From: Streptomyces platensis
GTDB lineage: Bacteria > Actinomycetota > Actinomycetes > Streptomycetales > Streptomycetaceae
DNA length: 64,000 nucleotides
Direction of reading: 5' to 3'
Assembly: GCF_008704855.1 (NCBI RefSeq)
Contig: NZ_CP023691.1
Coordinates: forward strand, 8,122,001 to 8,186,000
The translations under genes and the position numbers were made by a program. A model generated the notes under the pieces. That model was not told the DNA's origin. It was given only the letters and a program-made list of their open reading frames with translations, and did not search any database. Positions 49,183 through 58,196 of the stretch are shown here, in pieces. Every line of letters starts with the position of its first letter. Position 1 is the stretch's first letter.

Positions 49183-51213
49183 TCATGCGCTTGTCCCGTG
49201 TTGCTTGCCGCCCGTCTTGGAGGTGGCCACCTGATAGGACAGTAACTGCTGGAACAGGCCCGGCTGTTGGGCGAGCTGTGTGTATGTGCCCTCCTGCACG
49301 ATGACGCCTTCGTCGAGGACCACGATCCGGTCGGCCACGGCGACGTTGGTGATGCGGTGGGTCACCAGCAGCACCACCCGGTCCCGGGCCAGGTCCCGCA
49401 GCCGCTGAAAGATCCGGTACTCGGCACGGGGATCGAGGTTCGCGGTCGGCTCGTCTAGGACCAGCAGTCCGGCCTGGCGGAAAAACGCGCGCCCCAGGGC
49501 GATGCGCTGCCACTGACCGCCGCTCAGCTCCTCGCCGTTGAGCCACTCCCGGGCCAGAAGGGTGTCCAGGCCGGCGCCGAGCTTGTCGACGACTTCGTCG
49601 GCGCCGGCGGCCTCGCACGCTTCGCGTACCGCCGCATCACCACGCGGCGAGGGCTGTCCGAGGGTGATGTTCTCGCGCACTGTCAGCGGCCAGTGTGCGT
49701 AGTCCTGTGGCACCAGAGCCACCTGCTGCCACAGCGCCTGAGGGTCGGCGTCACCGGTGGGGGTGCCATCCCACAACACCTGTCCGTCAGTGGGTAGGTA
49801 CAGACCGCTGACCACTTTCGACAGCGTCGACTTCCCCGAGCCGTTGAAGCCAACCAGGGCGGTGACCTCACCCCGTCGCAAGGTGAGCGAGACGTCGGAC
49901 AGCGCATCGTGGTCCTTGCCCGCGTAGCGATGAGAGACCGACTTGATCTCGATCGTCTTCGGCGGCTCGGGACAGTGCGGGCCGCGGCGCATGCGGAACC
50001 CGCCGGCTTTGTCCAGGAATCCGCTCCAGTCGTCCATATACAACCCCGTGCGTACGGCCCGCGCTCCCACGGCCACCAGGCCGCGGACCGACTGCCCCGC
50101 CGTCTGCAACGCGAAGACGGCCGTCCCCGCGAGCCCGACGCTGATGCGGCCAGTGGCCAGCAGCCACACGACCGCCGCCCATACGACCGCCGACCCCAGC
50201 CCGCCGCACAGCGCGCCGGCCAGGGACATGCGGGCTCCCTTGTCGGCTGCGGCCCGGTCCTCGCGGTTGATCCGGGCGACCGTCTGCCGGTACCGGCCGG
50301 ACAGGAAAGCGGCCATGGTGCCGGCACGGATCTGGTCGGCGGCTTCTCTCGTGTAGATGTGCCATCGCAGCACCGACAGCATCCGGTTGTCACCGTTGCT
50401 TCGAAGGTTCGCCAGGTAGCGCACCCGCGCGGCGCTGACCTGAGCCAGCGCCTGCGGAAGACTGGCGGCCACCAGAAGCGGCAGGAGCAGCGGGTGCACC
50501 CCGGCCAGCACGACGGCTCCGGCGAGGAAGGACGCCGACGACGCGATCAGGTCCTGCCCCTCGTCGATCAGGTCTCCGGTGACCGTTGCTCCGCGGTCGG
50601 CGGCCTCGCGGTCGCGGTTGAAGTCCGGTTCGTCGTAGGCACACAACTCCACCTCGGCGCAGCCGGTCAGCAACATCTGCTCGGCCTCCCGCGTCATCAG
50701 CGGGCCCAGTCGGGAGGAGAGCCAGTTGACGGTGATCCCCAGGAGGGCGCGCACGCCGGATGCCCCCGCCAGCAGAGCCACGGACGGCCACGCTTGCAGG
50801 AGCCGCTGGTAGACGTCCCCGCTGGTCAGCAGCGCGGTCAGGGTGCCGCTGACCGCGACCAGGCCCAGGGCCTGCATCACGCCGGCGACGAGCTGGCACA
50901 GCAGGAGGCCGACGGTCGCTGACCGGTCGACCTGCCAGGCCAGAGCCAGCGATCGGCGTACCAACCGCGGTAGGCGTCTGGCCATGTCACGCAGCCGGAT
51001 CGAGCGGCCGGCCGCCTCGCGGCTGCCGGTCAGGTCCACATATCGCATCTGCGCGCCGGGAGCGTTCACGTCTCCGGCGGCGCCCGACTCGGCGCCAAGG
51101 GGGATGCCCGGTCTGTTCATCGACCCGGCGGTGGGTGCCGCGGGCGGGGGCGGCGACGCGGCGGTGCGCGGCTCCGGGATGTGGTCAGCTGATGTATCGG
51201 TGGGCTCGCTCAT
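49183..51213 (-). CDS. ABC exporter, fused membrane and ATPase domains
   Basis: The 676-residue protein has a low-complexity Pro/Ala N-terminal tail (~60 residues), an ABC transmembrane domain with about six hydrophobic segments (95-395), and a nucleotide-binding domain with GFNGSGKST (Walker A), a signature with LNGEELSGGQWQRIALGRAF, LLVLDEPTANLD (Walker B) and the switch histidine in VLLVTHRI. Half-size exporters of this kind often export peptides or lipids in specialised-metabolite loci, but no precursor peptide or biosynthetic enzyme was found beside it. The ATG at 51213 has GAGGTGG upstream. Confidence 0.9.
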   Translation of the reverse strand: MSEPTDTSADHIPEPRTAASPPPPAAPTAGSMNRPGIPLGAESGAAGDVNAPGAQMRYVDLTGSREAAGRSIRLRDMARRLPRLVRRSLALAWQVDRSATVGLLLCQLVAGVMQALGLVAVSGTLTALLTSGDVYQRLLQAWPSVALLAGASGVRALLGITVNWLSSRLGPLMTREAEQMLLTGCAEVELCAYDEPDFNRDREAADRGATVTGDLIDEGQDLIASSASFLAGAVVLAGVHPLLLPLLVAASLPQALAQVSAARVRYLANLRSNGDNRMLSVLRWHIYTREAADQIRAGTMAAFLSGRYRQTVARINREDRAAADKGARMSLAGALCGGLGSAVVWAAVVWLLATGRISVGLAGTAVFALQTAGQSVRGLVAVGARAVRTGLYMDDWSGFLDKAGGFRMRRGPHCPEPPKTIEIKSVSHRYAGKDHDALSDVSLTLRRGEVTALVGFNGSGKSTLSKVVSGLYLPTDGQVLWDGTPTGDADPQALWQQVALVPQDYAHWPLTVRENITLGQPSPRGDAAVREACEAAGADEVVDKLGAGLDTLLAREWLNGEELSGGQWQRIALGRAFFRQAGLLVLDEPTANLDPRAEYRIFQRLRDLARDRVVLLVTHRITNVAVADRIVVLDEGVIVQEGTYTQLAQQPGLFQQLLSYQVATSKTGGKQHGTSA

Positions 51214-52483
51214 GCCGCCCACCTCGTATCCGGTCGTGCTGAGCTGCCGGTGCCGCGAACGCTGTGTACGGTCGTGGTGAGTTGCCGTTCGTTTCCACGG
51301 GGCTGGTCCGGGGGAGCGGGATGAATGGCGTCCTCCGTGTGGGTGGCGAAGTGGACTGATGCTCTAGAGGCACACTGCTGGTCGGGTGGAACCAGAGCCA
51401 TTGCTCTGCCGCTTGGGCGTCCAAAATCTGCCCTGTTGCCGCCTCGGCTCCCTCGTCCTCGCCCAAGCGTGGCCCTAGTACGTAGAGAGAGCTCCGCCGC
51501 AGACGAAGCGATCCAGCGGTACGGAGCGGTAGAGGTCGGGGGCGGGCGGGAGGCCGATACAACCCTCCCCGAGCCGGTGGTCTGCTCAGTGTCCAGGTGC
51601 AGGCCCTCGCGCAGTGCTGCGAAGGCCGTGAGGGAGTCGGCCTGGGCGGTGGGCGAGTCGATGTCATGCACGGTGGCTCCGGTGCGCCACAGGCCGGGGC
51701 GCTGCCGGGTTTCCGCGGCGCGGACGACGATGAGGCTACCGGATCGGTAGTGGGCCGGGGGCAGTTGTGGGCAGCACCGGCATCTCGTGCACGGTTGGCG
51801 TGCGCTTGCGCGAGCCGGCGTGCAAAAGGACGCGGGCACAACGCCGCGCTCGGCGAGATGCTGCCGAGCCGGCCCGACCACCTCTCGCACACCGCGCTGC
51901 GTCACCTCTGGCTCACCGACGCCGAGGCGCACGCGCTGGAGGCCCGGCTGCGCGCGATGGCAGCAGAACCGCATCCGACCACCGACAGCGCACGCGGCAA
52001 GCCGTACAGGCATCCGGACCGGTATCACTCATGGTCGTGCTCCTGGATCAAGCGGATGGAAGGGCAGGGCCAGGGCTTGTCGCGAAAGTAGATCAAGTCC
52101 GTGGACGGGCAAGAGCCTTGGGTGCGGATATCTGACGGGCAATCAGGGGTGTGATGTGCCGTGGCCGCCGCGAGTGGGGAAGCCGGGGCGGTCGCCGATG
52201 CGTATGCGGCGGCAGCTGATCGACGGCATGCGTGGGCTGGTCCAGATCAGTGCGCCGCGGCGGATGTGCCAAGGACTACGAGGCTGTGTGAGCGCGTGTC
52301 TCCCTCCTGCTCCGGAGCCGACAGCGTGACGGGCCGTCAGTGGATTCAGGAGCGACTGCGCGGCCGAGGTCGGTGCGAAGGGTGGGCCGGCCTGGGATTT
52401 CCGTGCGGACTCCACCAATGCGGGTAATTTCCTGCCGTCCTCGTACTTTTATTCTAATGTCTCCCTGATCCGGGGAGGGATAC
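51214..52483. other. Decayed 1.27-kb region without intact genes
   Basis: No intact gene is visible. Several frames are open but biased like shadows. A plus-strand piece near 51860-52090 (SHTALRHLWLTDAEAHALEA) and a minus-strand piece near 51560-51690 (HDIDSPTAQADSLTAFAALR) look protein-like yet have no clear start or context. A transposase fragment lies at 52162-52278. The region is probably built from remnants of mobile elements. The last 60 bp are AT-richer and may hold the promoter for the DsbA-like gene. Confidence 0.5.
52162..52278 (+). pseudogene. IS5-like transposase N-terminal fragment
   Basis: The frame reads WPPRVGKPGRSPMRMRRQLI, then DGMRGLVQISAPRRMC. This matches the N-terminal pattern of IS5-family transposases (R-R-Q-L-I-D-G-x-R-W-x-V-R-T-G-A-P-W-R-D) with several changes, and breaks off after about 39 codons. 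The DDE residues are absent. It is a relic of a different, older insertion than the intact element at 53233. Confidence 0.55.
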
Positions 52484-53233
52484 ATGAGAGTGGGACGTGG
52501 CCGAAGACGGCTGGCCGCCTTAGCGTTGATGCTGGTTCTGCCGGGGCTGTTGTCGAGCGGATGCGGTGAACGCACCCCACGGCAGCCGTCGCCGAAGAAG
52601 GCCGCGTATGACGGCCCGGCGAAGCCGCCCGAGAAGCTTGACGTGGACGGCACCACCATCGTCGTCGGGGATCCGAAGGCCCCGGTCACGGTGCATCTCT
52701 ACGAGGACCCGCGCTGCCCCGTCTGCCAGGAGTTCGAGGTGACCGGTGGTGGACCGGCCCTCCGCGCCCTGACCCAGCGGCGTGAGACGAAGACCGAGTA
52801 CACCTTCGCGTCCTTCCTTGACGGGAAAGTGGGTGGCGGCGGCTCGAAGAGGGCCGTCAACGCGCTGCGCGCCGCGCTGGAAGCCGGAAAGTTCGCCGAG
52901 TACCACGCCGTGCTCTACCGGCACCAGCCGGCCGAAGCCGTTGACGGCTACACCAACGCGTTGCTGCTGAAGCTTGCCGGCAAGGTGGCAGGACTGCGTG
53001 GCCCGGCATTCGACTCCGCTGTCAAGACCATGAAGTACCGCGAGTTCGTCGACCGATCCGAGCGGGCCTACGATCGGGCCGGTGCAGATACCCCCCGCGG
53101 CCTCGGCACGCCCGCCGCAGTGATCAACGGCGTGCAGATGCCCGAGGAGTACTTCGGGATGCTCTTCGACCGGAAGGCGTTCACCCGGTTCCTCCGGCTG
53201 ATGAGGTATCAGCCGGGGCAATGGCCGTCCTAG
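52484..53233 (+). CDS. DsbA-like thioredoxin-fold lipoprotein (TTA codon)
   Basis: The 249-residue protein has a lipoprotein signal with lipobox LSSGC (Cys27), then a thioredoxin-fold domain with VHLYEDPRCPVCQEFE (CPVC, Cys78-Cys81), a helical insert, and the cis-proline loop GLGTPAAVINGVQMP. It would sit on the outer membrane face and oxidise or reduce exported protein thiols. Codon 13 is TTA (52520-52522), so bldA may limit its expression. The stop codon TAG (53231-53233) is shared with the target site of the adjacent insertion sequence, but the empty site would read the same TAG. Confidence 0.9.
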   Translation: MRVGRGRRRLAALALMLVLPGLLSSGCGERTPRQPSPKKAAYDGPAKPPEKLDVDGTTIVVGDPKAPVTVHLYEDPRCPVCQEFEVTGGGPALRALTQRRETKTEYTFASFLDGKVGGGGSKRAVNALRAALEAGKFAEYHAVLYRHQPAEAVDGYTNALLLKLAGKVAGLRGPAFDSAVKTMKYREFVDRSERAYDRAGADTPRGLGTPAAVINGVQMPEEYFGMLFDRKAFTRFLRLMRYQPGQWPS

Positions 53234-54124
53234 GGGGTGTCTTCAAATGATCTTGCGTGGTGGATCATGGTGGGGTGATACGTCGCCATGAACTGTCCGA
53301 TGCTGAGTGGGATTTCGTCCGGCCGCTGCTGCCCGAGTCCTCGCGGGGCCGGAAGCGGTTGGATGACCGCACCGTGCTCAACGGAATCGTGTGGAAGTTC
53401 CGTACTGGCACGGCCTGGCGGGATGTGCCCGAGAGGTACGGCCCGTGGGCCACGCTGCACACCCGCTTCCGGCGCTGGGCACTGGACGGCACTTTCGAGC
53501 GGATACTCAGGGCCGCCCAGGCGCAGGCAGACGCGGTCGGGGACATCGACTGGCTGGTGTCGGTCGACTCCACCGTCGTCCGCGCCCACCAGCACGCCGC
53601 CGGAGCCCGAAAAAGGGGATCCGCAGCCCCGGACTCGGACGCTCCCGGGGCGGCCTGACCAGCAAGATTCATCTCGCCTGCGACGCGGCGGGCCGCCCGC
53701 TCGCCTTCACTGTCACCGGCGGGAACACCAACGACTGCACCCAGTTCACCACCGTGATGGAGTCGATACGGGTGCCGCGTATCGGCCCGGGACATCCCCG
53801 GGTCCGGCCGGCCCATGTCCTGGGCGACAAGGGCTACAGCTCCAAGGCCATCCGCACCTGGCTCAGGCGGCGGGGCGTCAGCCACACCATCCCCGAACGA
53901 GCCGACCAGATCCGCAACCGGCTCCGCCGCGGCAGCCGCGGCGGACGCCCGCCGGCTTTCGACAAGCAGCTCTACAAGCAGCGCAACGTGGTGGAACGCT
54001 GCTTCAACCGGTTGAAACAGTGGCGCGGCATCGCCACCCGCTACGACAAGACCGCCGAGTCCTACCAAGCAGCCGTCGCCCTCGCATCGCTTCTGATGTG
54101 GGCGTGACATTTGAAGACAACTCC
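53233..54124 (+). mobile_element. Intact IS5-family insertion sequence
   Basis: An 892-bp element bounded by imperfect inverted repeats (left end GGGGGTGTCTTCAAATG, right end reading GGAGTTGTCTTCAAATG inward) and a TA target duplication (53231-53232 and 54125-54126). It contains one transposase read in two frames. The size, TA target and frameshift design fit the split-transposase (IS427-type) group of IS5. Both ends and all catalytic residues are present, so it may still move. Confidence 0.85.
53275..54107 (+). CDS. IS5-family transposase made by -1 frameshift
   Basis: The first frame (GTG 53275 to 53658) encodes the DNA-binding half (ELSDAEWDFVRPLLPE, FRTGTAWRDVPERYGPW) and the first catalytic Asp in VSVDSTVVRAHQHA. 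At 53610 or so the run CGAAAAAGGGG allows a -1 shift into the frame that ends at 54107. That frame has the second Asp (VLGDKGYSSKAIRTWL) and the Glu in QRNVVERCFNRLKQWRG. Together these give the DDE set of a full IS5 transposase. The frameshift is inferred from frame geometry and the slippery run; a simple mutation would look similar, but this layout is normal for the group. Confidence 0.85.
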
Positions 54125-54191
54125 TAGGGCGCGCGCCCTGTCGATCACGTGTCGAGTCGGATGAGGGCGGCGGCGAGGTCGATCAGAAGGG

Positions 54192-54413
54192 TTACTCCCT
54201 GGCCGGGTCGGCTCCCGGTCGCTTGACGATCCGATCGTCGACCGCGATCGACTTCCAGAGCCGGCGGCTGATCCGGACCTTCACGGATTCGCCGTCGGCA
54301 AGACGGACCTCGACGAAGTGATACATATTCGAGCCGTCGAGCATGCCCCGGGACTTATCGATGACGACGCCTTCCCAGGAATCATCTCGTCCGGCTTTGT
54401 GAGATGTGAACAT
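54192..54413 (-). CDS. Small DUF7489-type protein
   Basis: The 73-residue protein reads FTSHKAGRDDSWEGVVIDKS and later YHFVEVRLADGESVKVRISR, a compact beta-rich pattern of a small conserved Streptomyces family (DUF7489-like). The function is unknown. A frame upstream of the ATG at 54413 adds 17 unlikely residues, and no clear ribosome site is present, so the start is uncertain. It lies just beyond the insertion sequence. Confidence 0.6.
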   Translation of the reverse strand: MFTSHKAGRDDSWEGVVIDKSRGMLDGSNMYHFVEVRLADGESVKVRISRRLWKSIAVDDRIVKRPGADPARE

Positions 54414-54800
54414 GGTGTGGAGCCTACGAGGGCCGGCAGTCGACCGTGCAGAGCCGTGAGTCACCGTCTGGGGATGACATATGTCCTGCCGGGGCGCTCA
54501 GCGGCCTTGGTGCGGGGCTATCGGCAGGCGGCCACACTCGGCGTGATCCGGTGAGACGGGTGGAATGTCGCCCAATCGACCCGCTCTGGTGCCGGTGATG
54601 CCCCAGGGGCAGCCTGCATGTTCCGCTCAGGGCTATTGGGTGCAGGCCCTTGGTGTACGTAGTGCGGCCCAAGCCGGGGGCGGCCCCAGAGCTCCGCCCG
54701 CCGGAGGGCTGGATCCTGGCGCCGCCCTGCCGCATCGCATAACGGCTCACCGTCGCCCTGCCGACGACGGGCCCCGCGACGCGTGACGCAGACCACCATC

Positions 54801-54816
54801 GAAACGCTTCCGTTTC
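54801..54816. promoter_or_regulatory. TetR operator candidate 1
   Basis: GAAACGCTTCCGTTTC is a dyad with arms GAAACG and CGTTTC about 100 bp upstream of the TetR start. It matches the second site at 54845 in its arms, so both are probably bound by the same repressor. Confidence 0.6.
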
Positions 54817-54844
54817 GCTCGGCGTACCCTTAGCTTCGAGGTGT

Positions 54845-54859
54845 ACGAAACCGTTTCGT
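54845..54859. promoter_or_regulatory. TetR operator candidate 2
   Basis: ACGAAACCGTTTCGT is a perfect 15-bp palindrome with one central base, 57 bp upstream of the TetR start. With the first site it forms a double operator suited to autorepression of the tetR-mmpL operon. Confidence 0.65.
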
Positions 54860-54915
54860 TCGCTACTGCCGGTAGGGTGGCAGCGTCCGTACGGTCCAAC
54901 CAGGAGGTGCGTGTC

Positions 54916-55491
54916 ATGGGACGCAGCCGGCTGACTCCCGAGCGGGAGGCCGAGCTCTTCGATGCCGTGCTCGATCTGCTGCGTGAGGTCGGCTACGACG
55001 CGTTGACCATGGACGCCGTCGCCGCCCGTACCCACTCCAGCAAGGCCACCCTCTACCGCCAGTGGCAGGGCAAGCCGCAGCTGGTGGCGAGGGCGCTGCG
55101 GCACTGCAAGCCGGTCAGTACCGCGGACGTCGACACCGGCAGCCTGCGCGGCGACTTCGCCGAGCTGGTGCGCCGGGCCGACGACGAGGGTCAGATGGCG
55201 AAGGACGCTGCCCTGATGCGGGGCCTGGGGATGGCCATCCACACCAACCCCGATCTTCACCAGGCTCTCCGCGAAGTCCTCCTCGACCCCGAGGTGAGTG
55301 GACTGAACGCGATGCTGCGGCGCGGTATCGACCGTGGCGAGATCGCGGCCGACTGTCCCGCACTCCGGTACATCCCGCACCTGCTCGTCGGCGCGTACGT
55401 CGCCCGGCAGCTCATCGAGGACCGCTGCGCCGATGCCGCGTTCCTCTCCGACTATCTCGACGCCGTGGTCTTCCCCGCCCTCGGCGTCTGA
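54916..55491 (+). CDS. TetR-family repressor of the adjoining MMPL transporter
   Basis: The 191-residue protein has the TetR DNA-binding helices LFDAVLDLLREVGYDALTMD and RTHSSKATLYRQWQGKPQLV, then a ligand-binding C-terminal half of the TetR_C group. It sits 114 bp before an MMPL exporter gene in the same direction, the usual arrangement for drug-responsive efflux control. The ATG at 54916 has AGGAGGT 7 nt upstream; a frame to 54841 is longer but overlaps the operator. The inducer is unknown. Confidence 0.9.
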   Translation: MGRSRLTPEREAELFDAVLDLLREVGYDALTMDAVAARTHSSKATLYRQWQGKPQLVARALRHCKPVSTADVDTGSLRGDFAELVRRADDEGQMAKDAALMRGLGMAIHTNPDLHQALREVLLDPEVSGLNAMLRRGIDRGEIAADCPALRYIPHLLVGAYVARQLIEDRCADAAFLSDYLDAVVFPALGV

Positions 55492-55605
55492 TCCGCCCGC
55501 CCGACTCCCCTTCATCCGAGCCCTCGTACCCGGAACGCCGCCTCGTCGCCGGGGCGATGGCGCACGCCCCTGTACGTCCCACATTCGACGGGAGCCCCCG
55601 GTCTC

Positions 55606-57879
55606 ATGGCCACTTTCCTCTACAAACTCGGACGCTTCGCCTTCCGGCGACGCCGCTTCGTCGCCCTGATATGGGTCGCCCTGCTGGCCGTTGCCGGCGT
55701 CGGGGCCGCCACCGCCTCCGCACCTGCCGCCGACTCCTTCTCGATCCCCGGCACGGAGGCCCAGCGCGCCTTCGACCTCCTCGACCAGCGCTTCCCCGGC
55801 GCGAACGCCGACGGCGCCACGGCCCGGGTGGTCTTCAGGGCCCCCGAGGGCGAGACGATGAAGGACCCGGCGAACAAGGCGGCCGTCGAACGCACCGTCC
55901 ACGCCCTGCGATCGGGCTCCTCGCAGGTCGACCGGGTCGCCGACCCGTACGCCGCCAAGGCCCTCAGCAAGGACGGCCGCACCGCCTACGCCCAGGTCTC
56001 CTACAAGGTCACCGGCTTCGAGCTGAGCGACGCCTCCAAGGACGCACTCAAGGACGCGGCCGAGGACGGCCGGGACGCCGGGCTGACCGTCGAGACCGGC
56101 GGCAACGCACTCCAGGCCATCCCCGAGACCGGTGCGACCGAGGTCATCGGTATCGCGATCTCCGCAGTGGTCCTCGTCATCACCTTCGGCGCGCTGATCG
56201 CGGCCGGACTGCCGCTGCTGACCGCGCTGATCGGCGTGGGTATCGGTGTCTCCACCATCACCGCGCTGAGCAGCACACTCGATCTCTCCAGCACCACCTC
56301 GACGCTGGCCACGATGATCGGCCTCGCCGTCGGCATCGACTACGCCCTGTTCATCGTCTCCCGCTACCGCGCCGAGATCACCGAGGGCCGCGAACGCGAG
56401 GAGGCCGCCGGACGCGCGGTCGGCACCGCGGGCTCCGCGGTGGTCTTCGCGGGCCTCACCGTGGTGATCGCACTGGTCGGCCTCACCGTCGTCAACATCC
56501 CGATGCTGACGAAGATGGGCCTGGCCGCGGCCGGCACCGTCGTCATCGCCGTGCTCATCGCGCTCACCCTCATTCCGGCGCTGCTCGGCTTCGCGGGGGC
56601 GCGGGCGCTGCCCCGTAAGGCCCGAAAGGCCCCTAAGGCCCGTAAGGGGAGCGAGACCGACCAGGTGCACGGCCGGCAGGCCGGTGCCGGGGAGCGGCCC
56701 AACATGGGCACCCGCTGGGCGCACTTCGTGCTGCGCCGCCCCGTCGCCGTACTCCTCACGGCCGTGATCGGCCTCGGTGTCGTCGCGATCCCCGCCACCT
56801 CGCTGGAGCTGGGCCTGCCGGACGACGGCTCCCAGCCCACCGACACCACCCAGCGCAAGGCCTACGACCTGCTGTCGGACGGCTTCGGCGCCGGCGTCAA
56901 CGGCCCGTTGATGCTGGTCGTCGACGGCCGGGACGCCCACGCCGGGGAGAGCGTCAAGGCCGCCGCGGCGCGGGTCGCCAAGAAGGTCGGCGGGCTGGAC
57001 GATGTCGCCGTCGTCACCCCGCCCACCTTCAACAAGGCCCGCGACACCGCGATGCTGAACGTCGTCCCGAAGTCGAAGCCCAGCAGTGTCGAGACCGAGG
57101 ACCTGGTGCACGACATCCGGTCCACGACGCACGGCATCGCCCAGGACACCGGGGCAAAGACCCTGGTCACCGGCACCACCGCGATGAACGTCGATGTCTC
57201 GCAGAAGCTGAACGACGCGCTGGTGCCCTACCTGGCGCTGGTCGTCGGCCTGGCCTTCCTCCTGCTGATGGTCGTCTTCCGCTCGGTGCTCGTCCCGCTC
57301 AAGGCGGCACTCGGCTTCCTGCTGTCGGTGGTGGCGGCCCTCGGCGCGGTCGTCGCGGTCTTCCAATGGGGCTGGCTGAGCAGCGTGTTCGGCGTCGAGC
57401 AGACCGGCCCGATCATGAGCATGATGCCGATCTTCATGGTGGGCGTGGTCTTCGGCCTGGCGATGGACTACGAGGTCTTCCTCGTCACACGGATGCGCGA
57501 GGCCTTCGTCCACGGGGAGCGCCCGGGAGAGGCCGTCGTCACCGGGTTCCGGCACGGAGCGCGGGTGGTCACCGCCGCCGCGGTCATCATGATCAGCGTC
57601 TTCGCCGGCTTCATCGGCTCCTCGGACTCGATGATCAAGATGATCGGCTTCGGCCTCGCCATCGCCGTCTTCTTCGACGCCTTCCTCGTCCGCATGGCCA
57701 TCGTCCCCGCGGTCCTGGCACTGCTGGGCCGCTCCGCCTGGTGGCTCCCGCGGTGGCTCCAGAAGCTCCTGCCGAACGTGGATGTCGAGGGCGAGGGCCT
57801 GCGTACGCAGCTCGCCGACACTCATGCCGCCGACGGAGCGGCGGACGCGGACAACGCACGTGAACCGGCGGACGTCTGA
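55606..57879 (+). CDS. MMPL/RND-family exporter
   Basis: The 757-residue protein has the two-repeat MMPL layout. Each half has one membrane segment, an extracytoplasmic loop, then five to six segments. Proton-relay type motifs are seen in GLAVGIDYALFIVSRYRAE and later VFGLAMDYEVFLVTRMREA, where the GxxxDY(A/E)xF pattern is the family signature. It uses the proton gradient to export lipids or drugs. It follows the TetR gene and is probably derepressed by its substrate. Confidence 0.93.
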   Translation: MATFLYKLGRFAFRRRRFVALIWVALLAVAGVGAATASAPAADSFSIPGTEAQRAFDLLDQRFPGANADGATARVVFRAPEGETMKDPANKAAVERTVHALRSGSSQVDRVADPYAAKALSKDGRTAYAQVSYKVTGFELSDASKDALKDAAEDGRDAGLTVETGGNALQAIPETGATEVIGIAISAVVLVITFGALIAAGLPLLTALIGVGIGVSTITALSSTLDLSSTTSTLATMIGLAVGIDYALFIVSRYRAEITEGREREEAAGRAVGTAGSAVVFAGLTVVIALVGLTVVNIPMLTKMGLAAAGTVVIAVLIALTLIPALLGFAGARALPRKARKAPKARKGSETDQVHGRQAGAGERPNMGTRWAHFVLRRPVAVLLTAVIGLGVVAIPATSLELGLPDDGSQPTDTTQRKAYDLLSDGFGAGVNGPLMLVVDGRDAHAGESVKAAAARVAKKVGGLDDVAVVTPPTFNKARDTAMLNVVPKSKPSSVETEDLVHDIRSTTHGIAQDTGAKTLVTGTTAMNVDVSQKLNDALVPYLALVVGLAFLLLMVVFRSVLVPLKAALGFLLSVVAALGAVVAVFQWGWLSSVFGVEQTGPIMSMMPIFMVGVVFGLAMDYEVFLVTRMREAFVHGERPGEAVVTGFRHGARVVTAAAVIMISVFAGFIGSSDSMIKMIGFGLAIAVFFDAFLVRMAIVPAVLALLGRSAWWLPRWLQKLLPNVDVEGEGLRTQLADTHAADGAADADNAREPADV

Positions 57880-58196
57880 CGGTCCGTCACCTGGTCGAGC
57901 GCCGGCCACCGCACCGGCTCTCGGCCACCACACCGGCCTCCGGCCTCTGTGTCGTCGGCCGCTGCACCAAGACCTCCGGGACCGCTGTATGAGCGGAGCG
58001 GCAGCCCGGAGCCGGTGCCCGCCCGTGGGGACGGGATCGGCGCACCAAGGGCCCGGCGACGGCCTCCCGTGGGGACGGGGCCGTCGCCGGGCCCGGTGCG
58101 TGTGAGGGCGCCGGGCCTCGGGGCGCACGGCGCGGCTGGGTGTGAGCTTCGTTCCCGCGTTCTTACCCCCCTTGCGGCGGCACAGAAACGGCCGGC
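57880..58196. other. Intergenic region between MMPL and GNAT genes
   Basis: About 320 bp without a gene. It contains a very long hairpin (58043-58098, listed separately). The rest is repetitive GC-rich sequence with short near-repeats (for example CGTGGGGACGGG twice, near 58024 and 58069). Confidence 0.5.
58043..58098. terminator. Long hairpin terminator
   Basis: A perfect 16-bp stem (58049-58064 with 58079-58094) is extended by CACC/GGTG with a 2-nt bulge. It lies 160 bp beyond the MMPL stop and about 100 bp beyond the end of the convergent GNAT gene, so it can serve either. Confidence 0.7.

Larger units (their letters stand above)
54414..54915. other. Intergenic region before the TetR-MMPL pair
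   Basis: About 500 bp hold no recognisable gene. The right part, from 54795 on, is AT-richer and carries two GAAACG/CGTTTC dyads (listed separately) and the ribosome site AGGAGGT of the TetR gene. The left 380 bp show nothing I can name. Confidence 0.45.

Noticed and set aside
51210..52028. A 272-codon minus-strand frame upstream of the ABC exporter
   Set aside because: Composition changes along its length, it overlaps the exporter start, and no domain is recognisable. It is treated as decayed DNA.
53100..53240. Truncation of the DsbA-like protein by the insertion sequence
   Set aside because: Without the element and one TA the stop codon would still be TAG at the same codon, so the protein is full length.
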